This document shows positions 42,332 through 50,929 of a stretch of DNA of 64,000 bases, piece after piece. This stretch comes from an uncultured Opitutales bacterium (GTDB lineage: Bacteria > Verrucomicrobiota > Verrucomicrobiia > Opitutales > Intestinicryptomonadaceae), in contig URGP01000005.1 in NCBI GenBank assembly GCA_900547395.1, forward strand, positions 50,558 through 114,557. Direction: 5' to 3'. A program made the translations under genes and the position numbers. The stretch's first letter is position 1. The number at the start of each line of letters is the position of its first letter. Under the pieces are notes generated by a model, which was not told where the DNA came from, searched no databases, and saw nothing but the letters and a program-made list of their open reading frames with translations.

Positions 42332-44461
42332 TCATTTCTTGCGGAGAACCGCCTTGAAGAAAATCGGATTTATTTGAGAGTTTAAATGGCGGACTTTGTA
42401 AACCTTGAAATTACCGTCATCGGAAGTTTCCAAAAGCAAATCTCCGCTCTGCCAATTTACCATGTCGGAAGACCAAAGTGGAGTTGCATCAAGATAATCC
42501 AAGGCATACTTTGCCACCGAAAACGAAAAAGACGGGCATCCGTTTTCGATTTTCACGTTGAAATGCTTGTTTTCAGAAAAACTCGCGCTCCCCGAACCGT
42601 TCAAACCGAAGGCATACTTTTGCAAATTTGAAATGGAATCGCCAAACGGAGCCGCAGTCTCCGACGCGTCCGCATCTTTGAGGGAATTTGCCGCCGCCCA
42701 ATCTTCAAAAGAATACTCCAAGCGAAGCGACATCACGGGAGAATCGGCAGTTTCCCCGCTTTTCAAAACGCCCGTAAAATACGCGCCGACTTCATCTCCA
42801 TAGGCGGCATCAACGTCATAGTGGTATGCCCTGTAAATTTTTCCATCCTCTATATACTCGTAGTCGAGAGAATATTCGGGCACTGTTTCACCGCCATCGT
42901 TAAGCTTGTATTTGGGAGTGATTTCCACCTCGTCGGAATCTACGCAAATTCGCCAAGACACGCGCGCGCGAGTGCCCAAAGCCTCTATTTGCGGATAAAA
43001 CCCGGCGTCGTTTTGCCCCGAATACGGCTGGCTGAACGCGTACTCAAATATGTCGCAATATCCGTTTGAATTCGCGTCTGAAAGCGGATTTGAAGAATTG
43101 AAAGCGACGGGATTATATATCGCGAACGTGCGCAGAATAGTCTTGGCTTCCATATAATTTGCGTCCCCTCCCTGAGAGGCTTTAACTTCGATTATCTGCG
43201 GAGCGGACGTATCCGTAAGCCTTAAAATGTTCGAGCTCATCACGCTCCCCTGCCCCTTGCTCAAATCGTAGGAAACTTTTAATCCCGAAGAAGCCGACGC
43301 CTTCAAGGTTATGAGCTTGGGAGACGCTACGGGAGCTGGCAAGTCCGCAATTTTCGGAAAAACAATCTCCTGAAAACTTTTGTCCGAAATGAGAAACGAA
43401 ACGTAGGCCGACGCAAACGCATAAACAGTGTTTCCGCTCTGGACGGCTTTTATTATGACGCGCTCCGAAACTCCTTCTGCGGGAACGTAATATCCGTTTT
43501 CAATCTTTCCCGACCCCTGCGCGAGTTCAAACGACACTGGCAAATTCGAGGAAGCCGAAGCTTCCAGCAAAATCGGAGAAATCCCCGTAAGCCGCCGGTC
43601 GGAAATTGGAGTAAAAAGAATTGTCTGAGTTTTCAATGCGGAATTTTTTTTGGAATTTATCACGCCCACCGCATTCAAGTCAAAGCCCGCCGAAGCGACG
43701 CAGCCGACAGGGTCATATATCCCCTGCCCTTCGCTGTCCAAAGTTTTCCCGTCCCCTATTATGTCTATAATGCGGACATAGCGCACGTTTGAAAAATCCA
43801 AATAAGGATAGTTTTCAAGAAGAGAATTTTTGTATTCTTCGGAAAATGTGCAACCGCTTGAAAGAGCAAATTCATAGGCGGATTTAAGCTCTGAAAGATC
43901 GAAAGGATGCCCGTATCCGCAGGAATATTTCGAGGCGAGATTGTAGATGTAGCGCGGATTGTTCTTTGCAAACGCGCCAATCGGCTTGCTTTCAAGATAC
44001 AAATTCGGGAAGCGGACAAAATGCGCGCCATCGGATGAAACCTCAACAAAGGCAAGCTCCAAACAATAATCGTCAAAGGAATTTTCAAACACCGCAAAAT
44101 CAAAGCCGTCGCCGTCGAAAATCGGATAATCGAAAGTCAGGGTGATAGAACCGCCGTCGCCAAGGCATACGATGTCGTAAACGCTGTCGCTTGCCTTGCC
44201 CATGGCGTTTTGCGGGTTGCGCCATTCCTCTTCGCAATTCGCGCCGTAAACCAAATTTTTCCAGCCGCTCGCCCAGTCCGCAAAGCGCGCGTCGTCTTTG
44301 TGGATTGCCGTGCTGTCCCCTCCCGTCGCGCTTCCGCATGTGTAAAGGAGAAGCCCCGTCTCTTCGTCAGCGACATAGCTTTCCGCAAACGGCATGTAAT
44401 AGGCGTTCAAAAATCCCGCCCAAAAAAGCCCTATTAAAAAAAATGCCTTCTTCATAAACAT
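42332..44461 (-). CDS. Large secreted cell-surface protein of the cobalamin operon
   Basis: 709 residues. The start at 44461 overlaps the TonB receptor stop as TGATG; a second ATG at 44455 gives the same signal peptide (MKKAFFLIGLFWAGFLNA). The first 250 residues contain LGDGGSITLTFDYPIFDGDG, FAVFENSF and YVRIIDIIGDG. This resembles 'cell surface protein' families seen with TonB receptors, with Asp-rich loops likely to bind calcium. The middle part has repeated Ser/Ala-rich beta-domains of about 90 residues (LLEASASSNLPVSFELAQG, then LKASASSGLKVSYDLSKGQG). The C-terminal 250 residues contain DANSNGYCDIFEYAFSQ, calcium-loop like. It has no PEP-CTERM tail. It may capture B12 for the receptor upstream. 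Confidence 0.65.
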   Translation of the reverse strand: MFMKKAFFLIGLFWAGFLNAYYMPFAESYVADEETGLLLYTCGSATGGDSTAIHKDDARFADWASGWKNLVYGANCEEEWRNPQNAMGKASDSVYDIVCLGDGGSITLTFDYPIFDGDGFDFAVFENSFDDYCLELAFVEVSSDGAHFVRFPNLYLESKPIGAFAKNNPRYIYNLASKYSCGYGHPFDLSELKSAYEFALSSGCTFSEEYKNSLLENYPYLDFSNVRYVRIIDIIGDGKTLDSEGQGIYDPVGCVASAGFDLNAVGVINSKKNSALKTQTILFTPISDRRLTGISPILLEASASSNLPVSFELAQGSGKIENGYYVPAEGVSERVIIKAVQSGNTVYAFASAYVSFLISDKSFQEIVFPKIADLPAPVASPKLITLKASASSGLKVSYDLSKGQGSVMSSNILRLTDTSAPQIIEVKASQGGDANYMEAKTILRTFAIYNPVAFNSSNPLSDANSNGYCDIFEYAFSQPYSGQNDAGFYPQIEALGTRARVSWRICVDSDEVEITPKYKLNDGGETVPEYSLDYEYIEDGKIYRAYHYDVDAAYGDEVGAYFTGVLKSGETADSPVMSLRLEYSFEDWAAANSLKDADASETAAPFGDSISNLQKYAFGLNGSGSASFSENKHFNVKIENGCPSFSFSVAKYALDYLDATPLWSSDMVNWQSGDLLLETSDDGNFKVYKVRHLNSQINPIFFKAVLRKK

Positions 44462-46503
44462 CAATATCTCAAATTTACGCCGACTTTGAAAACGCGCCCG
44501 CAGGCAGGATAAAATCCGCCAAGCCACGCGGCTGAAATGTAGCGTTTGTCAAACGCGTTCTCAACAGCTACAAAAACTTCCGCATACTTGCAAGGCTTAT
44601 AATTTGCCTGAAAATCAAACACGCAGTAGTCGGGAATTTTTCTGTATTCGTTTTTGAAGTCCAAACCCTGCACTTCGTCTCCCAAATAGCGCATTCTTGC
44701 GGAAATGGTAAGGTTTTCAAGCGGCTTTACATAAATTAAATTCGTTATGGTGTAAGACGGAACAAGAGGAATTTTTTTGTTTTTGTACTCTCCCGAACAA
44801 AAACGCGCGTCCAATACCGAGACCATTGAGCTTGCGCCCCAAAAATCCGAGTCGTAAGAGATGGAAAAATCAATCCCGTAGCGTTCAGTGGGCGGAAGAT
44901 TTATGTTTTCGCTGTGCGCGCCATCGAAAGTTATTTCATTGTTAAGACGCTGGTAAAAGAAATTCAAGACGCAGGAAACTCCGCCGCAAAAATACTTCGC
45001 CCCGATTTCGTAATTCTGCCCGTGCTCGGGATCCAAGTCGGAATTAAACGGACGCGCAAAACCGCCATAGCCCTGATAGTCGGCAATTTCATCAGTTGAC
45101 GGATAGCGGTAAATCTGGTCGAAGCGGAAAAATACAGATGCCTCGTCCGATATTCGGTAGTTCAAGCCGATGTTTGCCGCCAAGCCGCTCTGCCACATGC
45201 TCTCGTCAAAATGCGAAAGCACCGCGGGCGGATTTTGATAGTACGGATTTTTTACCCACTGCCCCTTGCGCAAAATGTATTCGGGAATGGTGTCTTTATC
45301 GAAACGCGTATCCTCCCCCGAAGTGTACGCCGCCTCATAGCGAAACGCGGAAGTTATCGAAAAATTTTCCCAAGCCTCTAACTCTCCCCCCGCATAAGCC
45401 CCGATGGTGGCGCGATTTATGTCGGAGACCTCGGTCTTATTCAGGCGTTCGGCTTCCAAAAAAGCGTCGTAGTTGATGTTGTCGAAATTGAAATCCAAGC
45501 CCGCGAACAGCTTTAAATTTTCGCGGATTTCAAAATCCTGCTTCGCGGTTAAAGAATAGCCGTACTGGCGGTTGTCGTACCAAGTTCCAGACATCGACCA
45601 GTGCATGTCGCGCAAATTCGCGCCAAAGAACGCCTCGCCGTCGCCAATCGAACTTTTGTTTTTAAAAGACGCAGTAATAAGCCCCAAATCCTGATTGCCG
45701 TTCTGGGGGAAGACAAGGCTGGATTTTCTCGGGTTTTCGAAAGCGTCCTCCCAAGTTAGCGCGCCGGGGAATTCAATGTAGTTGTCGGAATAGTTTATCG
45801 AAAACTCAAGACTTTGTTTATCGCTAAAATCATATCCCAAACTTGCGTTTATCGAATTGTTTTTCTGGGACGAATTATCGCGATAGCCGTCGTCCCGCAA
45901 GAGAGAGCCTTCCAAAGACGCGTAAAAATCGCCATACCCGCCCCGATAATTCAGGTTGAGAGAATAAAGCCCGTAAGAGCCCGCGACAAAACGCGCCCCG
46001 AAACGGTTTTCATCGCCGCCTTTCAGCGTCTTTATTTTTATGACGCCCGCGACCGCCCCGTTGCCGTAAACCGCGGAGTGCGAGCCGCGCAAAACTTCAA
46101 CGCTTTCAATGTTGTCAAGAGGGATTTGAAGCCAGTTTATTGAGCCTAAATCCGCAGGATTAAGCTTGCGAGAATCCACCAAAACCAAAATTCGCGACAT
46201 CGAATTTTCCCCGTAGCCGCGCATTGCGATGTCTCCGTTTATCGAAGAGCCGCTCGTTGAACGGAAAACGATATTCGCCTTGTTTTGCAAAATTTCCGCA
46301 ACGCTCACGGCAGACGCATTCAAAATTTCGTCGCGGGAAATGTATGTGTTGTTTGAAGGAACGCCCAAAGCGTCAAAACCAAAATCGTACGCCTCAACTT
46401 CCAGTTCGTCCAAAACAGGCGCGTCTTCGCAAAGAGCTTGCGCCGCCCAAAACAAAAGCAGCGCAAGCGTGTATGAGTATGGATGTGCAAAAAAACGAAA
46501 CAC
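44461..46503 (-). CDS. TonB-dependent receptor, BtuB-like
   Basis: 680 residues with a GTG start three bases after the upstream stop. Signal peptide YSYTLALLLFWAAQALC. The plug domain is complete: VSVAEILQNKANIVFRSTSG, GDIAMRGYGENSMSRILVLV and IESVEVLRGSHSAVYGNGAV, followed by GVIKIKTLKG. A 22-strand barrel follows with many aromatic strands and ends with RVFKVGVNLRY, a usual outer-membrane tail. The cobalamin riboswitch in front of the operon and similarity to BtuB suggest vitamin B12 import; without that regulation an iron-siderophore role would be equally possible. A TonB box near the mature N-terminus is not obvious. Confidence 0.85.
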   Translation of the reverse strand: MFRFFAHPYSYTLALLLFWAAQALCEDAPVLDELEVEAYDFGFDALGVPSNNTYISRDEILNASAVSVAEILQNKANIVFRSTSGSSINGDIAMRGYGENSMSRILVLVDSRKLNPADLGSINWLQIPLDNIESVEVLRGSHSAVYGNGAVAGVIKIKTLKGGDENRFGARFVAGSYGLYSLNLNYRGGYGDFYASLEGSLLRDDGYRDNSSQKNNSINASLGYDFSDKQSLEFSINYSDNYIEFPGALTWEDAFENPRKSSLVFPQNGNQDLGLITASFKNKSSIGDGEAFFGANLRDMHWSMSGTWYDNRQYGYSLTAKQDFEIRENLKLFAGLDFNFDNINYDAFLEAERLNKTEVSDINRATIGAYAGGELEAWENFSITSAFRYEAAYTSGEDTRFDKDTIPEYILRKGQWVKNPYYQNPPAVLSHFDESMWQSGLAANIGLNYRISDEASVFFRFDQIYRYPSTDEIADYQGYGGFARPFNSDLDPEHGQNYEIGAKYFCGGVSCVLNFFYQRLNNEITFDGAHSENINLPPTERYGIDFSISYDSDFWGASSMVSVLDARFCSGEYKNKKIPLVPSYTITNLIYVKPLENLTISARMRYLGDEVQGLDFKNEYRKIPDYCVFDFQANYKPCKYAEVFVAVENAFDKRYISAAWLGGFYPACGRVFKVGVNLRY

Positions 46504-46506
46504 TTA

Positions 46507-47343
46507 TTATGCGGACTTTCGGCGGCGGAATACGGCAATCGCAATAGCCAACGCGCCAAAAATCAAAGCGTAAGTTGAGGGTTCCGGAACATTGTACGCA
46601 ATGTTGTCAAACGCGACATAAACGGGATAGTTCGCGCAAATGCCCGATCCGTATTGCGTGTAGTCGGAAGTGTAGTTTGTTTCGATTGCGAAACCAAGAG
46701 CAATCACTCCGCCTAACGAGGACAAATCGACAGTCTCCCAAGAGTCTGAAATTTTTTCCCCGCTGCCCATAGACCAAGTAATCATGTCGCTTACATCGCC
46801 ATTGGCATCTATGCCGTAAATTATGAGGTTCATATAATAATCAGACCCTGTAATTGGCGAAGCGGCATATCCGTCCCCTTCCAACATGGAGTAGTAGGAA
46901 TATGTTGTGTTTACAAGGTCTATCGAAGATATTTGCACTTCTTCTTCAAACGACATAATAGACATATCGGTAGTTGCCACGCCTGTCGAAGAGTCGAGCG
47001 TCATATTGGATGAAACAGCATAGAATATGCCGTATTGAGAGCTTCCGCCCGCACCCGAACCCGTTATTGAGCTATACTGGTTTGTGTAGTCTTTTGTGGA
47101 AGTATCGGTGTCTTTTGAAACCTTGAACCCCTGCCATGAAGAGTAAGACCCCCACCAAGTATAGTCGTAGGAAAAATATGCAACATTGCCGGAAGACCAA
47201 TCATATGTTGCAGTTTGGTCCTGAACGGCAGGTTCCATATATTTGTTAGAGCCCAAGTCAACATCTTCGAATGTTACGACTGCGGCATTAAGCGAACACA
47301 GGGCTGAAAACGCAAGCCCCAACGCCATTATTTTGTTTTTCAT
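46507..47343 (-). CDS. PEP-CTERM protein with DUF4465 domain
   Basis: 278 residues from the ATG at 47343, which has AGGAG nine bases upstream. Signal peptide KIMALGLAFSALCSLNA. The body has the DUF4465 pattern: a Trp/Tyr-rich WQGFKVSKDTDTSTKDYTNQ segment, QYSSITGSGAGGSSQYG, then a long beta-sandwich. The C-terminus is a PEP-CTERM sorting tail (VPEPSTYALIFGALAIAIAVFRRRK, split across PEP, helix and RRRK). DUF4465 proteins are often found in B12-regulated gene sets of Bacteroidota, where surface proteins bind cobalamin for BtuB. Here the protein is placed at the surface by the exosortase route rather than as a lipoprotein. It is the first gene after the riboswitch. Confidence 0.8.
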   Translation of the reverse strand: MKNKIMALGLAFSALCSLNAAVVTFEDVDLGSNKYMEPAVQDQTATYDWSSGNVAYFSYDYTWWGSYSSWQGFKVSKDTDTSTKDYTNQYSSITGSGAGGSSQYGIFYAVSSNMTLDSSTGVATTDMSIMSFEEEVQISSIDLVNTTYSYYSMLEGDGYAASPITGSDYYMNLIIYGIDANGDVSDMITWSMGSGEKISDSWETVDLSSLGGVIALGFAIETNYTSDYTQYGSGICANYPVYVAFDNIAYNVPEPSTYALIFGALAIAIAVFRRRKSA

Positions 47344-47527
47344 TTGTTTATTGCTCCTTTTGACGCCTAACTGCGAGGCGGTTTTTGTGAAATAAAAGAC
47401 CTCCCGCAATGCAAAGCAATGAAACAAACGCCATCAAAACGCGAGCCGCGAAACAAGAAACGGCGCGCAATTCTGCTCCTACAAGCAATCCGTTCCACAG
47501 CTTCTTCTTGCGAGAAATCTGCGGATT

Positions 47528-47701
47528 GTTCCGCATGCACGTCTTCTGGCTTTTTTGCGGAGATTTTCAGTTTTACCAAAACCTCCCTCGACGCCCCTTC
47601 CCATAAAAAATTTTTACAGTGGTGTAGCGACCGAGTTTCAAACAAAATTTACAGCGGCGCGACCGCGCTCGATTTCCACGAGCTTCCGTTTGCATGCGAA
47701 C
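47528..47701 (-). promoter_or_regulatory. Cobalamin (B12) riboswitch
   Basis: On the minus strand the outer stem pairs GTTCGCATGCA (47701-47691) with TGCATGCGGAAC (47539-47528). Inside are the conserved elements in order: GGAAGCTCGTGGAAATCGAG, CGCGGTCGCGCCGCTGTAA, CCACTG, GGGAAGG and the B12 box GCCAGAAGACGTGC (47550-47537). The next 185 bases up to the ATG contain a small hairpin (AGGCG/CGCCT, 47363-47380) just before the Shine-Dalgarno and no strong T-run, which suggests control of translation. It should turn off the receptor operon when B12 is plentiful. Confidence 0.9.
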
Positions 47702-47911
47702 TTTTTTTCAACCCCGTTCGGAATTGAAAAACGTTTTTTTAACACAGCGGGCAAAACCCGCCGCAATTTAAAAGAACATAAATAAAAAATGCGCCTTTTT
47801 TCATTCAGGTCAAGCAGAATAGATTTGTAAAAATCCTTTTTTGTAAAAAAAAATTAAAATGATTTTTTATTTGGAAAATCCGAGAATTTGTGAAAAATTT
47901 AGTTTATTATT

Positions 47912-48925
47912 ATGGATAAAGAAAGCATATTGAAAATTTTGGCAAAAGTTAAATATCCGCCATACGAAAAGGATATAGTAACATTCAAAATGGTAAAAGA
48001 AGTGCGGATTGACGGCGCAACCGCGGCAATAGGCATCTTCACGGGCGCAGACAAGCAGAAGAACGAAATTATCGAAAAATCCGCGCTCGAAGAGCTTAAA
48101 AAGGCGTTTCCCGAACTGCATCCGCAAATCGTGTTTTTGGAAAGCGATCCATCGCGCCAAGCCGCGGTTATGCCAAATTCCGAAACATTGAAAAACGCAA
48201 AATTTAAAATCGCGGTGGCATCAGGCAAGGGCGGCGTGGGAAAAAGCACCGTCGCGGCAAACTTGGCAAGAGCTCTCGCAAAAATATATCCGCCAAAAGA
48301 CGGCGAAGCGCAAATCGGGCTTATGGATTGCGACATACATGGTCCGAGTGCGACGATTTTATTCGGAGACATTCCCTCCCCCACCACCGATGGCGAAAAA
48401 ATTTTCCCGCCAGCCGCAAACGGAATAAAAACAATTTCAATGGGAATGCTTGTCGATGACTCCCAGCCGCTCATTTGGAGAGGTCCAATGATTACAAGCG
48501 CAATCAAGCAGTTTACAAACGACGTCGAATGGGGAAAGCTTGAATTTATGATTTTGGACCTCCCGCCGGGAACGGGAGACGCAGTCATAAGCGCGACTCA
48601 AATAATCCCCTTGGACGGCGCAATCATCGTTACAACCGCCAACAAGCTCGCCGAAAAAACCGCGACGCGCGGAGCCAAAATCTTTGAAAAGACGAATGTC
48701 AAAATCTTGGGCATAGTCGAAAACATGGCGTTCATGCAAATGCCCGACGGCACCAAAATGAAAATATTCGGCAAGGGAGACGCACAAGACTGCGCAAAGG
48801 AACTTTCGACAAAAGTTATCGCCGAAATACCAATCGATACAAGCCTGCAAACAGACGCGCCGAGCGCGCAGGCAGAAGCGGTCTTTGAAAATCTCGCAAA
48901 AGAAATTATCGCAAGCCTTTCATAA
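47912..48925 (+). CDS. Mrp/ApbC-type P-loop ATPase (iron-sulfur carrier family)
   Basis: 337 residues. Residues 1-80 are a MIP18/DUF59 domain (KILAKVKYPPYEKDIVTFKM). The deviant Walker A GKGGVGKST follows at about 108-116, then CDIHGPS, PLIWRGPM and LDLPPGTGDAVIS, all standard for Mrp/NBP35. The usual Cys pair after GIVENM (CPHC-type) is absent: the stretch reads MAFMQMPDGTKMKIFG. The two Cys of that motif bridge a shared Fe-S cluster in ApbC, so this member may not carry it in the usual way. The gene is divergent from the riboswitch operon and is followed by a terminator. Confidence 0.9.
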   Translation: MDKESILKILAKVKYPPYEKDIVTFKMVKEVRIDGATAAIGIFTGADKQKNEIIEKSALEELKKAFPELHPQIVFLESDPSRQAAVMPNSETLKNAKFKIAVASGKGGVGKSTVAANLARALAKIYPPKDGEAQIGLMDCDIHGPSATILFGDIPSPTTDGEKIFPPAANGIKTISMGMLVDDSQPLIWRGPMITSAIKQFTNDVEWGKLEFMILDLPPGTGDAVISATQIIPLDGAIIVTTANKLAEKTATRGAKIFEKTNVKILGIVENMAFMQMPDGTKMKIFGKGDAQDCAKELSTKVIAEIPIDTSLQTDAPSAQAEAVFENLAKEIIASLS

Positions 48926-48943
48926 AAAACTAAAATAAAAAAC

Positions 48944-48977
48944 AAAAGCTCTCGGAGAAATCTTCGGGAGCTTTTTT
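48944..48977 (+). terminator. Terminator after the Mrp ATPase gene
   Basis: AAAAGCTCTCGG (48944-48955) pairs with TTCGGGAGCTTTT (48963-48975, with wobble pairs), followed by T. Confidence 0.7.
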
Positions 48978-49150
48978 GGCGGTATAAAACTACTTTTTTT
49001 TAACAGACTTTTCTATATATCAAAAGGATTAGTTAAATAAAATTCAAGAAACGCTCAGTTGAAAGCCCGAAAAAAAATATAGCAAGCATTTTCTTTTTGT
49101 GAATCGTAGAAACCTCAATTTTACGCAATTATAACTAATAATTTTACATC

Positions 49151-49254
49151 AAATTGCGGGTTAGACGAGATGCAAAAAAAGCTACGGTAGGAGCGTATAA
49201 ACAAATACGTGACTACTGTAGCTTTTTTGTGAAGCGGAGTATAAACCGCAATTT
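49151..49254. repeat. Nested imperfect palindrome around a terminator
   Basis: AAATTGCGGGTT (49151-49162) and AAACCGCAATTT (49243-49254) form outer arms around the stem AAAAAAGCTACGGTAG (49175-49190)/CTACTGTAGCTTTTTT (49213-49228). The innermost CGTA/TACG also pairs. The centre is a good bidirectional terminator, needed by the convergent rpmB gene; the outer arms go beyond what a terminator needs. Confidence 0.6.
49175..49228 (-). terminator. Terminator of rpmB
   Basis: A 16-base stem with one wobble pair, flanked by A-run and T-run on both sides, so it can work in either direction. It lies 36 bases beyond the rpmB stop codon. Confidence 0.75.
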
Positions 49255-49263
49255 CACGCAAAA

Positions 49264-49494
49264 TTAAGCTTTTTCAACAAGACCGGCCTTAATAGCCTTA
49301 GCGCATACCCACATGCGCTTTACCTGTCCGTTTGCAAGACGAACGCGAATGCGCTGTACATTCGGTTTAAATACGCGATTATTCTGCTTTACGAGCTGCA
49401 AACCGATACCGCCGCTTTTCTTGCTTTGACCTTTGTGGATAATAACGCGACCCTTCACCGGACGCTTGCCTGTAACTGAACATATTCTTGACAT
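49264..49494 (-). CDS. rpmB: 50S ribosomal protein L28
   Basis: 76 residues. The start MSRICSVTGKRPVKGRVIIHKG and RRVWVCAKAIK-like end (VKRMWVCAKAIKAGLVEKA) are typical of L28. One Cys in CSVTGKRP; the second Cys pair of zinc-binding versions is absent. It is followed on the same strand, upstream, by a small basic gene. Confidence 0.95.
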   Translation of the reverse strand: MSRICSVTGKRPVKGRVIIHKGQSKKSGGIGLQLVKQNNRVFKPNVQRIRVRLANGQVKRMWVCAKAIKAGLVEKA

Positions 49495-49590
49495 GATAAA
49501 ATCAACTTTCCTGTATTTTTTATAAATTCAAAGTCGAATAAAGTACACCTCTATCCAAGCTTTGCAAGTTTTTTTTATTCTAAAACAGAA

Positions 49591-49785
49591 CTATGCGTTC
49601 TGTTCCGCAACAACTTTTGCGATTTCAGCCTTGCGAGCCTTTTCAGCAATCTTGGCTTGACGTTCGTTTTCCTTGCGTCTTTTTGCCGCGAGTGCGCGCT
49701 GTTTGTGCGCATTCGGCTTTGCGCCTGCCGCTTTTTTTACAGGCTTACGCTTTGCTCTTGAAGACCATGCTACTAATCCGCTCAT
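49591..49785 (-). CDS. Small, very basic protein
   Basis: 64 residues, rich in Lys, Arg and Ala (MSGLVAWSSRAKRKPVKKAA, then HKQRALAAKRRKENERQAKI). The N-terminal part could be unstructured; the rest is a single charged helix. It might bind RNA, DNA or ribosomes. It is 96 bases upstream of rpmB on the same strand, so co-expression with a ribosomal protein is possible. I do not recognise a family. The coding potential is supported by a complete frame and a clear A-rich region with AAAGGAAAC before the ATG. Confidence 0.65.
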   Translation of the reverse strand: MSGLVAWSSRAKRKPVKKAAGAKPNAHKQRALAAKRRKENERQAKIAEKARKAEIAKVVAEQNA

Positions 49786-49900
49786 TTTTTTGTTTCCTTT
49801 TAGGTTTTTAATTGAAATTTAAGCGGTTGAATTTAGCATCTTTTTCAAACTAATCCAGTTTTTTTTTCAAAAATTTGCAACTTTTTATAAAAAAATGCGT

Positions 49901-49906
49901 TATAAT
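49901..49906 (+). promoter_or_regulatory. Perfect -10 box close to the second ECF sigma start
   Basis: TATAAT lies 7 bases before the ATG at 49913. TTGCAA upstream (49875-49880) would be the -35 at 20 bases, longer than ideal. If used, the transcript would start at or very near the start codon, that is, a leaderless mRNA. Confidence 0.35.
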
Positions 49907-49912
49907 ATGCAA

Positions 49913-50494
49913 ATGGAATGTTTTTCAGATAAAAACTTGGAGCTTTCCGAGCAAAAAAGCATTTGCGACGAAGACGCCATGTTGATGCAGGACGTCGCAA
50001 ACGGCAACGACCACGCATTTCGTATGCTCGTTGAAAAATGGAAAAACGCGCTTATAAACTTCTTTTACCGTTCAACCTCAAACGCCGCGACATCCGAAGA
50101 CTTGGCGCAACTCACTTTCATAAATATTTACCGCGCCCGCGAAAATTACCGTGCGAGGGCGAAATTTTCCACATATCTTTTTCAAATTGCCCGCAACATT
50201 CTAATCAATGAATACAGGCAATCCGCCCGCAGACCTCAAAGCGTGGAATTGGAAACGGATTTTACCGACGACAAAAATTCGGACATGGAAACTGCGGAAC
50301 TTGAAGAAATTTTCGAGCTTGCGATAGCCGAAATGCCCGAAAACCAGCGAACTGCAATTTTGCTTTTGAAGCAGCAGGGCTTTACTTACGATGAAATTGC
50401 AAAGACGATGGACGCGTCGGTCGGCGCTGTAAAAACTTGGATTTTCCGCGCGAGAGCAACTTTGCGCAACGCACTTAGGGAAAGGAAAGCTTAA
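49913..50494 (+). CDS. ECF-type RNA polymerase sigma factor (second)
   Basis: 193 residues from 49913; starts at 49895 or 49907 are in frame but lie on or before the TATAAT box. Region 2 has LVEKWKNALINFFYRSTSNA, EDLAQLTFINIYRARENYRA and YLFQIARNILINEYRQSARR. Region 4 has MPENQRTAILLLKQQGFTYD and EIAKTMDASVGAVKTWIFRA. A partner gene begins one base after the stop, so the pair is co-translated. The sequence is a different ECF group from the factor at 8599. The environmental signal is unknown. Confidence 0.93.
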   Translation: MECFSDKNLELSEQKSICDEDAMLMQDVANGNDHAFRMLVEKWKNALINFFYRSTSNAATSEDLAQLTFINIYRARENYRARAKFSTYLFQIARNILINEYRQSARRPQSVELETDFTDDKNSDMETAELEEIFELAIAEMPENQRTAILLLKQQGFTYDEIAKTMDASVGAVKTWIFRARATLRNALRERKA

Positions 50495-50495
50495 A

Positions 50496-50912
50496 ATGGA
50501 AATTGACAAAACAATAGACGAATTTCTTTCAAAAAAGAAAATCTCTGCAAATGAGGATTTCACGGACAACCTTTTTCTGAAAATCGAAAAAGACAAAGAA
50601 GCTGACATGATAATCGACGAATTTCTGCAAAAGGAAAAGATTGCTGCAAGCCCCGATTTTACGCAAAAAATAATGCGCGAGATTGCATTTTTAAAAATGC
50701 GGAAAGTTCTGCGCTACGCCTCTTCTTTCGCGGCGGCGGCTTGCGTTGCATTCGCGTTTTTCATGGTGAGAACCGACAAAACTTCGCAGATTGCAAGCGA
50801 ATTTCAAGAAATCGAAAACGCAGTGGCGTCTCTAAGCGAATACGAAAAAGAATTCAATTCTTATGCGCCGAATTTCTGCGATTACGATTTGACCTTGTAT
50901 GCGATGAAATAA
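50496..50912 (+). CDS. Small membrane protein, putative anti-sigma, with internal duplication
   Basis: 138 residues. Two copies of a short unit lie at the N-terminus: IDEFLSKKKISANEDFTDNL (about 7-26) and IDEFLQKEKIAASPDFTQKI (about 40-59). After that, one membrane helix (about 72-89, VLRYASSFAAAACVAFAFFMV) and a short outside tail. The position directly after a sigma factor and the topology are those of anti-sigma factors, but there is no zinc motif. The duplicated unit may be the sigma-binding part. A terminator follows. Confidence 0.6.
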   Translation: MEIDKTIDEFLSKKKISANEDFTDNLFLKIEKDKEADMIIDEFLQKEKIAASPDFTQKIMREIAFLKMRKVLRYASSFAAAACVAFAFFMVRTDKTSQIASEFQEIENAVASLSEYEKEFNSYAPNFCDYDLTLYAMK

Positions 50913-50929
50913 TCCACATGCGCGCCTTT

